A stretch of 64,000 nt of DNA, taken from CAG-411 sp963643465. GTDB lineage: Bacteria > Bacillota > Clostridia > Lachnospirales > Lachnospiraceae. Shown in pieces: positions 16,257 to 24,870 of the stretch; within the stretch, counting starts at the first letter, position 1; each line of letters begins with the position of its first letter. The stretch lies in the NCBI GenBank assembly GCA_963643465.1, contig CAVIJT010000014.1:1-64000 (forward strand), given 5' to 3'. The translations under genes and the position numbers were made by a program. The notes beneath the pieces are model-generated. The model searched no databases. It was not told the DNA's origin and saw nothing but the letters and a program-made list of their open reading frames with translations.

Positions 16257-18047
16257 TTATTGTGTGCCAGCAATTAAAGCGGCAATTTCTTCCGGAGTCA
16301 TAACGTGGTTCGGGTCGCTATTGACTGGAGTAGGTTCTGCTACAACAGGAGATTCATCCACAAATGGAATCTCCTCAGCCACAGCTTCTGTCTCAGTGGC
16401 AGGAGCCGAAGAGCCAGCAACTAAAGCAGCAATCTCCTCCGGAGTCATAACGTGGTTTGGATCGTCAATGACAGGGGAAGGTTCTTCCACAATAGGAGTC
16501 TCTTCTGCTGGAGAGTCAGAAGAGCCAGCAACTAAAGCGGCAATCTCCTCCGGAGTCATAACGTGGTTTGGATCGTCAATGACAGGGGAAGGTTCTTCCA
16601 CAATAGGAGTCTCTTCTGCTGGAGAGTCAGAAGAGCCAGCAACTAAAGCGGCAATCTCCTCCGGAGTCATAACGTGGTTTGGATCGTCAATGACAGGGGA
16701 AGGTTCTTCCACAATAGGAGTCTCTTCTGCTGGAGAGTCAGAAGAGCCAGCAACTAAAGCGGCAATCTCCTCCGGAGTCATAACGTGATTTGGATCGTCA
16801 ATGACAGGGGAAGGTTCCTCCACAGTAGGAGCTTCTTCCGATGGAGTTTCTGTTATATCTAAATTTTCCATTGCTACAGGTTCTTCAATGATTGCTTCCT
16901 CTGGCATAATAGCATTGTCAGAAGAATTGTCTTCCGAAGGAATGTCAGGAAGAATATCTTCAGCCATAGAAATCTCGTCAGAAGAAGTTTCTTCTGTAGG
17001 AATGTCAAGAAGAGTATCTTCAGTCATAGAAATCTCGTCAGAAGAAGTTTCTTCTGTAGGAATGTCAGGAAGAACATCTTCATTTATAGAAATCTCGTCG
17101 GAAGAAGTTTCTTCTGTAGGAATGTCAGGAAGAACATCTTCATTTATAGAAATCTCGTCGGAAGAAGTTTCTTCTGTAGGAATGTCAGGAAGAACATCTT
17201 CATTTATAGAAATCTCGTCGGAAGAAGTTTCTTCTGTAGGAATGTCAGGAAGAACATCTTCATTTATAGAAATCTCCTCAGAGGAAGTGTCTTCCATAAA
17301 AATATCAGGAAGAGTGTCCTCAGAAACAAAATCTTCTGTAGGAATATCAGAAGGAGTTGTGTCCTCCATAACCATAGTAGGTGTTTCCTGAACAGATGGA
17401 GTTTGCGTGTTTAGTTGTGTAAAGGATTGTTTTAATTCGTCCAGTTTTGCAAGTGTATGTTCACTTGACTTCGTGTATTCTTGAACAGTCTCTTCCATAC
17501 CAAGCATTATATTGTCAAATGCTTTTTTCTGGAACATCATAATACTTTTGGCATTTTCACGACTGAATTTTACATAAACTTTGTCGCTGTGATCGCCAGT
17601 ATTTCTTATTTGTTCCACGATGGATTTGCCTGTTTCTTCCAATGTATTATGAAGTTGGTCAAAATCTCCGGCAATGCACTGATCCAGATGTTCAAAACTT
17701 TCCTGCATCTTTGTTGTATGTTGTTGCATTGCAAGATAAATGGCTTTTTCAAACTTCTCTACATTAGCTAAAGTTGCTTGTGTCCGGTCTTCTTTATTAT
17801 TAGAAAGCTCTGTGATTAATCGATTGAGAAGTTCTTCCTGTTTTGCTGATTTTTCCTCCATACATTCGTTGTGTAAAGCAATTAAATTAGAGGATAGAAA
17901 ATAGGTTAAGACAAGTAATACTGCCATACCGGCAGCAACGATGTAGATAGAATTGGAATAGGTTTTAAATAAGTATAATTCCCCCAATAAAACACCGACA
18001 AAACAAATTGCCAATATCGTACATATACTTTCTCTCTTTTGTTTCAT
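16257..18047 (-). CDS. membrane-anchored coiled-coil protein with two tandem-repeat arrays
   Basis: This 596-residue acidic protein is not recognised as a named family. Residues ~8-26 and ~31-54 are two membrane segments. Residues ~60-210 look like a coiled coil with a kinesin-like heptad pattern. Residues ~236-375 carry seven 20-residue repeats of the type EDVLPDIPTEETSSDEISIN. Residues ~395-596 carry five copies of a segment with DPNHVMTPEEIAALVAG, four of them in exact 37-residue units. The repeated motif resembles the FliM N-terminal LSQxEIDALL segment that binds CheY-P. AGGGGG precedes the ATG by eight bases. It is likely co-transcribed with the exonuclease. Confidence 0.82.
   Translation of the reverse strand: MKQKRESICTILAICFVGVLLGELYLFKTYSNSIYIVAAGMAVLLVLTYFLSSNLIALHNECMEEKSAKQEELLNRLITELSNNKEDRTQATLANVEKFEKAIYLAMQQHTTKMQESFEHLDQCIAGDFDQLHNTLEETGKSIVEQIRNTGDHSDKVYVKFSRENAKSIMMFQKKAFDNIMLGMEETVQEYTKSSEHTLAKLDELKQSFTQLNTQTPSVQETPTMVMEDTTPSDIPTEDFVSEDTLPDIFMEDTSSEEISINEDVLPDIPTEETSSDEISINEDVLPDIPTEETSSDEISINEDVLPDIPTEETSSDEISINEDVLPDIPTEETSSDEISMTEDTLLDIPTEETSSDEISMAEDILPDIPSEDNSSDNAIMPEEAIIEEPVAMENLDITETPSEEAPTVEEPSPVIDDPNHVMTPEEIAALVAGSSDSPAEETPIVEEPSPVIDDPNHVMTPEEIAALVAGSSDSPAEETPIVEEPSPVIDDPNHVMTPEEIAALVAGSSDSPAEETPIVEEPSPVIDDPNHVMTPEEIAALVAGSSAPATETEAVAEEIPFVDESPVVAEPTPVNSDPNHVMTPEEIAALIAGTQ
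16411..16854 (-). repeat. four tandem 111-bp units coding for the EIAAL motif
   Basis: Units begin at 16411, 16522, 16633 and 16744 and are nearly identical at DNA level; a fifth, diverged motif copy lies at 16257-16410. Near-identity suggests recent duplication or gene conversion. Confidence 0.95.
16921..17340 (-). repeat. seven tandem 60-bp units
   Basis: Units begin every 60 bases from 16921 to 17281. Those at 17041-17280 are almost base-for-base identical, the outer ones have drifted. They encode an acidic Ser/Thr-rich 20-residue repeat. Confidence 0.95.
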
Positions 18048-18065
18048 AAAATACCCCCTCTATGT

Positions 18066-18118
18066 AACTGCGAAACAAATGTATACCACATGTATTTGGG
18101 ATACAGATTGTTTCGCAG
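18066..18118. repeat. 51-base imperfect palindrome
   Basis: CTGCGAAACAA (18068-18078) pairs perfectly with TTGTTTCGCAG (18108-18118); inside, GTATaCC and GGgATAC continue the pairing. The left end reads GTAACTGCG. It lies in the leader of the repeat-protein gene. It could be a small relic of an inverted-repeat element or an mRNA hairpin. Confidence 0.5.
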
Positions 18119-18252
18119 TGTCTAATAATTGTATATTATCTAAAGTATACCATAAATGGAGGGAAAAAGGTATATCAGAAGTATTACAAGAGTGTGAATT
18201 ACAAGGGGGTTAGCTGTGATAGAGGAATTTTTCTATTTTTCCATACAAAAAA

Positions 18253-19680
18253 TTAAGGTGCTTGGTGTTTCTTTTCGCTAGTAGGAAGACTGACACGGAA
18301 AAAGTTTCGGCACAATGCTCTCCAGTGAAATGGAATTAATGGATAAACATAGCTTTTTCCCGCTAAGGTCTTGTTTGAGCATATTACAATAACAACAAAG
18401 AGGATACCGCCTACATAGCCGTAAATACCAAATAGTTGTACAAATAGAATCAAAAGGATTCGCATGAATTTTAGTGCATAACCAAGCTCAAAACTAGCCT
18501 GTGAATAGGTGGCAATTGCTACAAACGCCATATAAAGCATACATTCTGCATTAAACCACCCAGAGCTTACAGTGAAATCTCCCAGAACAATACCGGCAAC
18601 TACGCTTAGAGGGGTACTTAGCATACTTGGTGTATTCAGTGCGGCAAGCCGCAATCCGTCAATGCAGAATTCCAAAATAAGAAATTGGACAAAAGGCGGA
18701 ATATGCACATCTTCTGCAAAGGCAATAAAAGAAAGTCGTTCCGGTATCCACTGAGGATGATTCATAAGTAGCAAAAATGTAGGAATTAAAAGCAGCGACG
18801 CTAAATTTATCAAAAAGCGGGATAGACGCAGATAAGTTCCTGTAACTGGTGGAAAATAGTAATCATCCGCTTGTTCTATAATATCAAATATGCTGGTTGG
18901 AAGAATCATAGCAGAAGGAGAATTATCCACTAAAATAACAATATTTCCTTCTAAAATGGCGGCGGAAGCTGTATCTGGACGTTCCGTAAATTTAAATTTA
19001 GGAAAGGGGTTAATCCAAGGTCTATGATAGAGACATTCTGCCAGACTTTCTTGATTCATGGTAAGAGAGTCAATACGAATATTTTGAATGCGCTCTTTAA
19101 TATTTTTTAGCATTTTTTCGTCTACTCGCCCTTTAAAATAGCTGATTGCTATATCTGTTTTGGAACTTTCCCCAACAGAAAAAATTTCCATGGCTAAGTT
19201 TGGGGTTCGAATTCGACGGCGAATAAGTGCAGTGTTATACACTAAAGTTTCCACAAATCCATCTCTGGAACCTCGCATAACTTTGTCTTTTTCTGGTTCA
19301 TCTACACTTCGTGCCGGATAAGTACGACAGTCAATGGTGATGGCTTTTTTATAACCATCCACAAAGAGAACCGTGATTCCTGACAGCATTGCTTTGGTTA
19401 CGTCTTCCAATGTTTCTACTAAAGTAATTTCGCCATATGGAATCAGTCTTTTTGACATTTCGTGGGCATCATTTGGCATATCTTCTTGTTTTATATCAAT
19501 AAAATACTGCATTAATTTTTGTAGTATTTCATCTTTGGTAAATCCATCTAAACAATAAAAACATGCCTGCTTTCCTCCAATTTCAATGACACGATAGATT
19601 AAGTCAAAAGCGTCTTTGAAATGAAAATGGGAGTCCAGAATCGACATGTTTTCTTTCAAGTTTCCTGAATTTAAAACCAC
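18253..19680 (-). CDS. GerA-family spore protein, SpoVAF-like
   Basis: This 475-residue protein has a soluble N-terminal half and a membrane half with about five segments (residues ~280-450), the GerA/SpoVAF layout. Visible family motifs include GSRDGFVETLVYNTALIRRRIR, VDNSPSAMILP and PFHWRALCRNFFR. SpoVAF-type proteins sit in the spore inner membrane with the SpoVA channel or nutrient receptors. The frame is open to 19743, but AGGAGG seven bases before a GTG at 19680 gives the clearest start. Other spoVA genes are not adjacent. It is 78 bases downstream of the carboxypeptidase gene. Confidence 0.82.
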   Translation of the reverse strand: MVLNSGNLKENMSILDSHFHFKDAFDLIYRVIEIGGKQACFYCLDGFTKDEILQKLMQYFIDIKQEDMPNDAHEMSKRLIPYGEITLVETLEDVTKAMLSGITVLFVDGYKKAITIDCRTYPARSVDEPEKDKVMRGSRDGFVETLVYNTALIRRRIRTPNLAMEIFSVGESSKTDIAISYFKGRVDEKMLKNIKERIQNIRIDSLTMNQESLAECLYHRPWINPFPKFKFTERPDTASAAILEGNIVILVDNSPSAMILPTSIFDIIEQADDYYFPPVTGTYLRLSRFLINLASLLLIPTFLLLMNHPQWIPERLSFIAFAEDVHIPPFVQFLILEFCIDGLRLAALNTPSMLSTPLSVVAGIVLGDFTVSSGWFNAECMLYMAFVAIATYSQASFELGYALKFMRILLILFVQLFGIYGYVGGILFVVIVICSNKTLAGKSYVYPLIPFHWRALCRNFFRVSLPTSEKKHQAP

Positions 19681-19758
19681 AGTAGTTCCTCCTATCAAAG
19701 CTGTTGTAGTATTAACATGCCCTGATAAGAGGAAAATATACATTGCTTATAGCATTTG

Positions 19759-21279
19759 TTAAGACTTCCGTCTGCGACGAGAGTAACGGTTTCGTGAATT
19801 GCGTTTTCTTTGATGCAAAAAGTAAAAATATACAAACAAAACAATTACAACGAATGCAATACAAACTACAATGCCGATACGGCGGATGTTAGTTGCTGTT
19901 GCCTTTGTTTTGCTGGCAACATAGGTACTTTTTGTGTATTCAATATCTTCGGAAGTAGTCAGATGGTTTTCTAGTGCATCAGGATTGAAGTAAATGTTTG
20001 TAGTACCAACTGTTTTATTTCCGTATTCGTAAGTTACAGTACCAATTGCGTTATCTTCCTCATTTTTCTTATCGTAAAATACAACATCTTGAACAGCGTC
20101 TGAAGTAGATACGCCCACAGGAAGCACTACAACTCCGTTGTTGCTGGTTTGCAGAGGAGATAATTCAAAATCTAAAATAGAGTCAAACACAGTAAAAAAT
20201 GGAGATTCTGCATTGTCCGTAGTAGTTTGTATATTGCTGGATAACTGGTGTGCCTCATAATTACTAAAACCAAATTCCAATAAACTGATAGTATCTGTAT
20301 AAATATTGTTGCTAATGTCGGTCTTAGAGCTACCCCCTTCCATAACGACACAAATAAGTGTCATACCATCTCTCTCAGCAAAAGTAACCAGAGTGCTTTG
20401 GGCAGCGGAAGTATAACCGGTTTTTCCACCAATACAATCCTCATACAAAAAGGCAGAAGTAGAGTAAGCATTAATCATATTATGGTGATTCGCTAAATAT
20501 CGGGAATCGTATTTATTTGTTTTATCCAGGTAGGTGGAGGCTGTGTTTGCAACTTTTCGGAATGTTTCATTTTTTAATGCTTCCTGACCGATTAGTGCCA
20601 TATCATAGGCACAGGTGTAATGGTCATCCGAATGCAATCCGTTTGGGTTGGTAAAATTGGTATTGACGCATCCCAGTTCATAGGCACGAGTTGTCATAAG
20701 CTCTCCAAAACTTTCTATATCACCAGAAACGAAATCGGCAACACCGTTACAAACTTCATTTGCAGATGCAAGCATAATAGCGTAGAGACATTGTTCCATT
20801 GTTAAGGTTTCACCTACTTGGGTGTCAATATTGCTGGCACCGTATTCCAAATTTAACACTTCATCAGATGTAAAGGTTATGGTATCATCTGGAGAACTGT
20901 TTTCTATGGCAAGTAAGGTAGTCATAATTTTTGTAATACTTGCAGGGTAATGCTTGTCCGTCATATTCTTGTTATAAAGAACAAGTCCCGTATCTGCGTC
21001 CATTAACACTGCCGCAGAAGAGGTGAGAGAATTTTCGCTGGGACCTGTGGGCCAGTCAACATTTGTATCGCCATCGGTAGTATCGTACTGACTTTTTACT
21101 TGATTTTTGGTTGTCTCGGTAGAAGAAGTTGGTTCCTTTGTGGTATCCTTTTGACTTTCTGTAGTTTGTGTTGCAAAAATATCTGTGGTTGGGGTAATGG
21201 TAAATGCCTGATTAGGCTGTATCTGAATAGTAACTGCCAGAAAAAGTGTAAGCAGTGTGCGGGTTATTCTTTTTCTCAT
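19759..21279 (-). CDS. D-alanyl-D-alanine carboxypeptidase (PBP5/DacF type)
   Basis: This 506-residue low-molecular-mass penicillin-binding protein trims the terminal D-Ala of peptidoglycan stem peptides. It has a signal peptide at the start, a Thr/Ser-rich linker (~30-85), the serine protease-fold domain with SITK (catalytic Ser and Lys), SANEV and KTGYTSAA, a C-terminal beta domain, then a membrane segment near residue 470 and a strongly basic tail ending RRRRKS. The tail would lie in the cytosol. GGAGGA precedes the ATG at 21279. Pairing with a SpoVAF-like gene suggests a sporulation link, although the family also acts in growing cells. Confidence 0.93.
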   Translation of the reverse strand: MRKRITRTLLTLFLAVTIQIQPNQAFTITPTTDIFATQTTESQKDTTKEPTSSTETTKNQVKSQYDTTDGDTNVDWPTGPSENSLTSSAAVLMDADTGLVLYNKNMTDKHYPASITKIMTTLLAIENSSPDDTITFTSDEVLNLEYGASNIDTQVGETLTMEQCLYAIMLASANEVCNGVADFVSGDIESFGELMTTRAYELGCVNTNFTNPNGLHSDDHYTCAYDMALIGQEALKNETFRKVANTASTYLDKTNKYDSRYLANHHNMINAYSTSAFLYEDCIGGKTGYTSAAQSTLVTFAERDGMTLICVVMEGGSSKTDISNNIYTDTISLLEFGFSNYEAHQLSSNIQTTTDNAESPFFTVFDSILDFELSPLQTSNNGVVVLPVGVSTSDAVQDVVFYDKKNEEDNAIGTVTYEYGNKTVGTTNIYFNPDALENHLTTSEDIEYTKSTYVASKTKATATNIRRIGIVVCIAFVVIVLFVYFYFLHQRKRNSRNRYSRRRRKS

Positions 21280-21356
21280 AATATCCTCCAAAATCCGGGG
21301 ATGTGTCCCCTAATAGAATTGGTATTGTTTCATTATTTGGAACAGATACCTTTATC

Positions 21357-21385
21357 ATTATAATTACTTTAGTGAGAGCAGGCAA
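21357..21385 (-). promoter_or_regulatory. promoter of carboxypeptidase-spoVAF operon
   Basis: On the minus strand TTGCCT (21385-21380) and TATAAT (21362-21357) are 17 bases apart. A small GGGGA/TCCCC hairpin follows in the leader (21297-21310). The remaining 21386-21537 shows nothing more. Confidence 0.55.
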
Positions 21386-21537
21386 GAAAACTTTTTCATA
21401 TATGGAGCAAAACTGTGGAGTAAGTATTCATGAGAACACAAAAAGAGAATAAAAATTAGAAAAAGCGGGATAAAAATAGTCGAAAATACACGAAAATGGA
21501 AATAAAATGAAAACTTGCAAAAAAGCGAAAAAATATC

Positions 21538-21567
21538 TTGACATGCGAATATACCGATTGGTATACT
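21538..21567 (+). promoter_or_regulatory. promoter with built-in operator for tetR-type gene
   Basis: TTGACA (21538-21543) and TATACT (21562-21567) are 18 bases apart. The palindrome TATACC-gatt-GGTATA (21550-21565) lies in the spacer and covers part of the -10. This is the typical position for autorepression by a TetR regulator. Confidence 0.75.
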
Positions 21568-21614
21568 TAATGAGAATGTTATGTAAATGAGAGCTTCAAA
21601 AGGAGATATCGCAG

Positions 21615-22259
21615 ATGAAACAGGATTGTTCAAATCGAGAAAATATATTGTCCTGTGCGCAGCGGTTATTTTTCGAAAAGGGTTATGAAGCTGTAGGGGT
21701 ACAGGAAATTGTAGATACAGCAGGTATCACAAAACCAACCATGTATTACTATTTTAAGAGTAAACATGGATTGCTAGAGTGTCTATTGGCTGAAGGGGCA
21801 AAAGTAATGCTTGACAAGACGAAGGAAGTTACGGAGACCGAGGGAGAGTTTTTGCAAGTATTGGAGTTGGTTACGAAAAGATATCTGGAATTGGCAGTGG
21901 AGAATAAAGAATTTTATCTTATGTTAGTGAGCTTGTTTTCATCAGCCAAAGATAATGAGGCATTCCGTTCTGCAAAACCCTACATATCACAATTTTTAAA
22001 TTTGTTTCGGTGCTTTTTCGAACGATATTCCAAGCAGCAGGGAGTATGTATTGCAAATGTGGATTATCTGGCAATTAGTTATGTAGGTATTATAAATATG
22101 TTTATGATGACTTCCTTTGAGCGGGGAGAGCTTGAATCGGAAGTTGTCAGACGCAAATTTATTAAAAATTTGTGTGCGCAGTTTGCTAATACTTATACAG
22201 ATGAAAAAGTCAGTTATTATACACATTCAAGTAGGCTGTCGTATTCATTTTCAGATTAA
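21615..22259 (+). CDS. TetR/AcrR-family transcriptional regulator
   Basis: This 214-residue regulator has an N-terminal helix-turn-helix domain (AQRLFFEKGYEAVGVQEIVDTAGITKPTMYYYF by motif, residues ~14-46) and a divergent C-terminal ligand domain. The promoter directly upstream contains a matching palindrome, suggesting autoregulation. GGAGAT precedes the ATG. It lies 105 bases before glgB on the same strand, so glgB could be a target or read-through partner, but no efflux gene is adjacent. Confidence 0.9.
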   Translation: MKQDCSNRENILSCAQRLFFEKGYEAVGVQEIVDTAGITKPTMYYYFKSKHGLLECLLAEGAKVMLDKTKEVTETEGEFLQVLELVTKRYLELAVENKEFYLMLVSLFSSAKDNEAFRSAKPYISQFLNLFRCFFERYSKQQGVCIANVDYLAISYVGIINMFMMTSFERGELESEVVRRKFIKNLCAQFANTYTDEKVSYYTHSSRLSYSFSD

Positions 22260-22364
22260 TGCCCAGGCATTAGGGGGAACTATGAGTATTGTTTAGAAAA
22301 GTGTAGGACAGGCACAGGTGTCTGAAAGAATAGATAGAAGATGATAATAGGAGGAATATGAAAT

Positions 22365-24626
22365 ATGCATGAAAAACTACAAAGTTGGATTAATTGGACA
22401 TTATATGACGAATTAGTAAATTGTAAAATTAATGCACCAAAGCAGTTACTGGGATGTCATGAGTGTGAAGGGGGACAAGTTATCACAGCATTTCGTCCAG
22501 ATGCTATTTCTGTGGAAGTAAGAAGTAAGAGCGGAAAACATACTGATTTTATGGAGAAAGTCAATGATGCAGGATTTTTTGGAATTTATTTTCCAAAGGA
22601 AAAGTATACAAAATATACTTATAGGGTTTCTTATGGGGACGGAACCGTGATTGACATTGAGGATCCATATCGTTTTAATGAACAGATTACTTCTATGGAT
22701 TGTCATTTATTTGGAGAGGGCAAGCATTATGAGATTTATGAAAAATTAGGTGCGCATCCAATGACTATTGATGGGGTGGACGGAACATATTTTGCAGTTT
22801 GGGCACCACATGCAAGAAGAGTCAGTGTAGTGGGTGATTTTAATCTTTGGGATGCAAGAGTACATCAGATGAATATTTTAGGTTCTTCCGGTATTTATGA
22901 GTTATTTATTCCAGGTGTGAAGCCGGGAGCTATTTATAAGTATCAGATACTTACCAGAGAGGGCGAGATTTTACATAAGGCAGATCCTTATGCAACCTAT
23001 GCACAGATGCGTCCGGAAACTGCTTCTGTAGTTGCGGATATTCGTAATTTTAAATGGACAGATGCAGCATGGATGAAAAAGCGTCAAAATAAAGACCGTT
23101 TGTCTTGCAGAGAAGAGGCTATTTCTATTTATGAAGTACATTTAGGTTCATGGAAAAAGAAAGAAGAAGATTCCGATAATGGCTTCTATACATATCGTGA
23201 GATTGCGGAAGATTTGGCAGATTATGTAGTAGATATGGGGTATACACATATTGAAATTATGGGTATTGCAGAGCATCCATATGACGGCTCGTGGGGATAT
23301 CAGGTAACCGGTTACTATGCACCAACTAGCCGTTATGGAACTCCGGAAGATTTTATGTATTTTGTAGATTACATGCACAGCAGAGGAATTGCAGTAATGC
23401 TTGACTGGGTTCCAGCGCATTTTCCAAAAGATGCACATGGATTAGCAAAATTTGATGGGCTTCCACTTTATGAGCATCCAGATACCAGAAGGGGAGAACA
23501 TCCACATTGGGGTACTTTGATTTTTAACTATGCTCAGAGAGAAGTGGAGAATTTCTTAGTTGCCAATGCGCTATATTGGATTGAGAAGTTCCATATTGAT
23601 GGGCTTCGTGTGGATGCAGTTGCATCTATGTTGTATTTAGATTATGGAAAACAGGATGGAGAATGGCTTCCAAATGAAAATGGTGGTCGTGAAAATACAG
23701 ATGTAATTAAAATGTTCCGTCATATGAATGCCATATTAGAGGAAAGAGATCCGGGAGCCTTGATGATTGCAGAGGAATCAACAGCATGGGCAGGAGTGAC
23801 TGCACCAGCTTCTATGGATGGATTAGGATTTATGTTTAAATGGGATATGGGATGGATGAACGATTTCTTACAGTTTATGCACTGCCCACCAGAATCCAGA
23901 CATTATGATTTTAATAAGCTCACATTTAGTATGATGTACGCATATAGTGAAAACTTTATTCAGGCGTTATCTCATGATGAAGTGGTACATGGAAAAGCTA
24001 CTTTGCTTAATAAGATGCCGGGAACTCGTGAGGAACAGTTTGCTAATCTTCGTACAGCATATGGATTTATGTATGGACATCCAGGTAAGAAATTATTGTT
24101 TATGGGACAGGAATTTGCACAGGATCATGAGTGGAATGAGGCTGTCAGTCTAAGCTGGGATGATTTGCAGTTTGAAGAGCATAGAGGTATGCAGCGATAT
24201 GTGAAAGCACTTAATAAAATTTATAAAGATTATCCGTCTATGCACGTACACGATGGCAATGCTATGGGATTTGAGTGGGTAAATTGTGATGATCGTGACA
24301 GCAGTGTTGTTTCTTTCGTGCGTCGTGGTGACACTACAAAGAAGCAGTTGCTATTTATTTGTAACTTCCATACGAAAGAATATCGCGATTATCGAGTAGG
24401 TGTTCCATGTGCAGGACACTATCAGGAAGTTTTAAATTCAGATGCAGAAGAATTTGGCGGTAAGAATCGTGTCAATAACTTTAAACCTTTAAAAGCAGAG
24501 GCAATTCCATGCGATGGTAAAGAGTATTCCATTGGATTTGCACTTCCACCGTTGACAACTGTTGTATTTGCTTTTGATTACAAACAGGAAAAGAAGAAGA
24601 AAGTAACAAAAAAAGCAAATTATTAA
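22365..24626 (+). CDS. glgB: 1,4-alpha-glucan branching enzyme
   Basis: GlgB cuts alpha-1,4 chains and rejoins them as alpha-1,6 branches in glycogen. The 753-residue protein has an N-terminal ~110-residue carbohydrate-binding-like domain, a CBM48 (FAVWAPHARRVSVVGDFNLWD, near 145), and a GH13 barrel with LRVDAVASMLYLDYGK (nucleophile Asp), IAEEST (acid Glu) and LSHDEVVHGK (third acid). It ends with a lysine-rich tail. GGAGG lies about ten bases before the ATG; a nearer ATG reads into a stop at once. GlgC and GlgD, which supply ADP-glucose, are 35 kb downstream. Confidence 0.96.
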   Translation: MHEKLQSWINWTLYDELVNCKINAPKQLLGCHECEGGQVITAFRPDAISVEVRSKSGKHTDFMEKVNDAGFFGIYFPKEKYTKYTYRVSYGDGTVIDIEDPYRFNEQITSMDCHLFGEGKHYEIYEKLGAHPMTIDGVDGTYFAVWAPHARRVSVVGDFNLWDARVHQMNILGSSGIYELFIPGVKPGAIYKYQILTREGEILHKADPYATYAQMRPETASVVADIRNFKWTDAAWMKKRQNKDRLSCREEAISIYEVHLGSWKKKEEDSDNGFYTYREIAEDLADYVVDMGYTHIEIMGIAEHPYDGSWGYQVTGYYAPTSRYGTPEDFMYFVDYMHSRGIAVMLDWVPAHFPKDAHGLAKFDGLPLYEHPDTRRGEHPHWGTLIFNYAQREVENFLVANALYWIEKFHIDGLRVDAVASMLYLDYGKQDGEWLPNENGGRENTDVIKMFRHMNAILEERDPGALMIAEESTAWAGVTAPASMDGLGFMFKWDMGWMNDFLQFMHCPPESRHYDFNKLTFSMMYAYSENFIQALSHDEVVHGKATLLNKMPGTREEQFANLRTAYGFMYGHPGKKLLFMGQEFAQDHEWNEAVSLSWDDLQFEEHRGMQRYVKALNKIYKDYPSMHVHDGNAMGFEWVNCDDRDSSVVSFVRRGDTTKKQLLFICNFHTKEYRDYRVGVPCAGHYQEVLNSDAEEFGGKNRVNNFKPLKAEAIPCDGKEYSIGFALPPLTTVVFAFDYKQEKKKKVTKKANY

Positions 24627-24633
24627 AAGCGAG

Positions 24634-24680
24634 GTAACTATTTAAGTGCGAATATATGGAGAGGGGTTCTGAATAGTTAC
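24634..24680 (+). mobile_element. miniature inverted-repeat element, internally deleted copy
   Basis: The sequence keeps the first nine bases of the left end (GTAACTATT) joined to the last ~38 bases of the right end (AAGTGCGAATATATGG...GAATAGTTAC). It therefore looks like an internal deletion of the element seen at 13234 and 25518. Flanking 8-mers AAAGCGAG and AAATCTAG match at 6 of 8. It lies seven bases after the glgB stop codon. Confidence 0.8.
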
Positions 24681-24712
24681 AAATCTAGTTCTATTGTGGA
24701 TATAGACATATA

Positions 24713-24753
24713 AAAGGGACAAGCTGCATATTTGTGCAACTTGTCCTTTTGAG
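24713..24753 (+). terminator. terminator of glgB
   Basis: AAAGGGACAAG-TGCA pairs with TGCA-CTTGTCCTTTT with one mismatch around a short loop, followed by a T-rich tract. Confidence 0.75.
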
Positions 24754-24870
24754 ATTCTTTAGGTTTCCATTATTTATTGCAAGAAATCCTATACTTTTTT
24801 CTTTTTATGTGACGAAAAGTAGGTTATAATAATTAAATATATCATGTTGACAAGAAAAGAGAGGTAACAT

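Noticed and set aside
16411..17340. CRISPR-like regular repeats
   Set aside because: Repeats are contiguous coding units of 111 and 60 bases without unique spacers. No cas genes or spacer arrays were seen anywhere in the window.
16264..17391. Long repetitive open frames on the plus strand (174 and 196 codons)
   Set aside because: They are the antisense shadow of the minus-strand repeat arrays; the minus-strand frame is longer, starts with a ribosome binding site and has membrane and coiled-coil regions.
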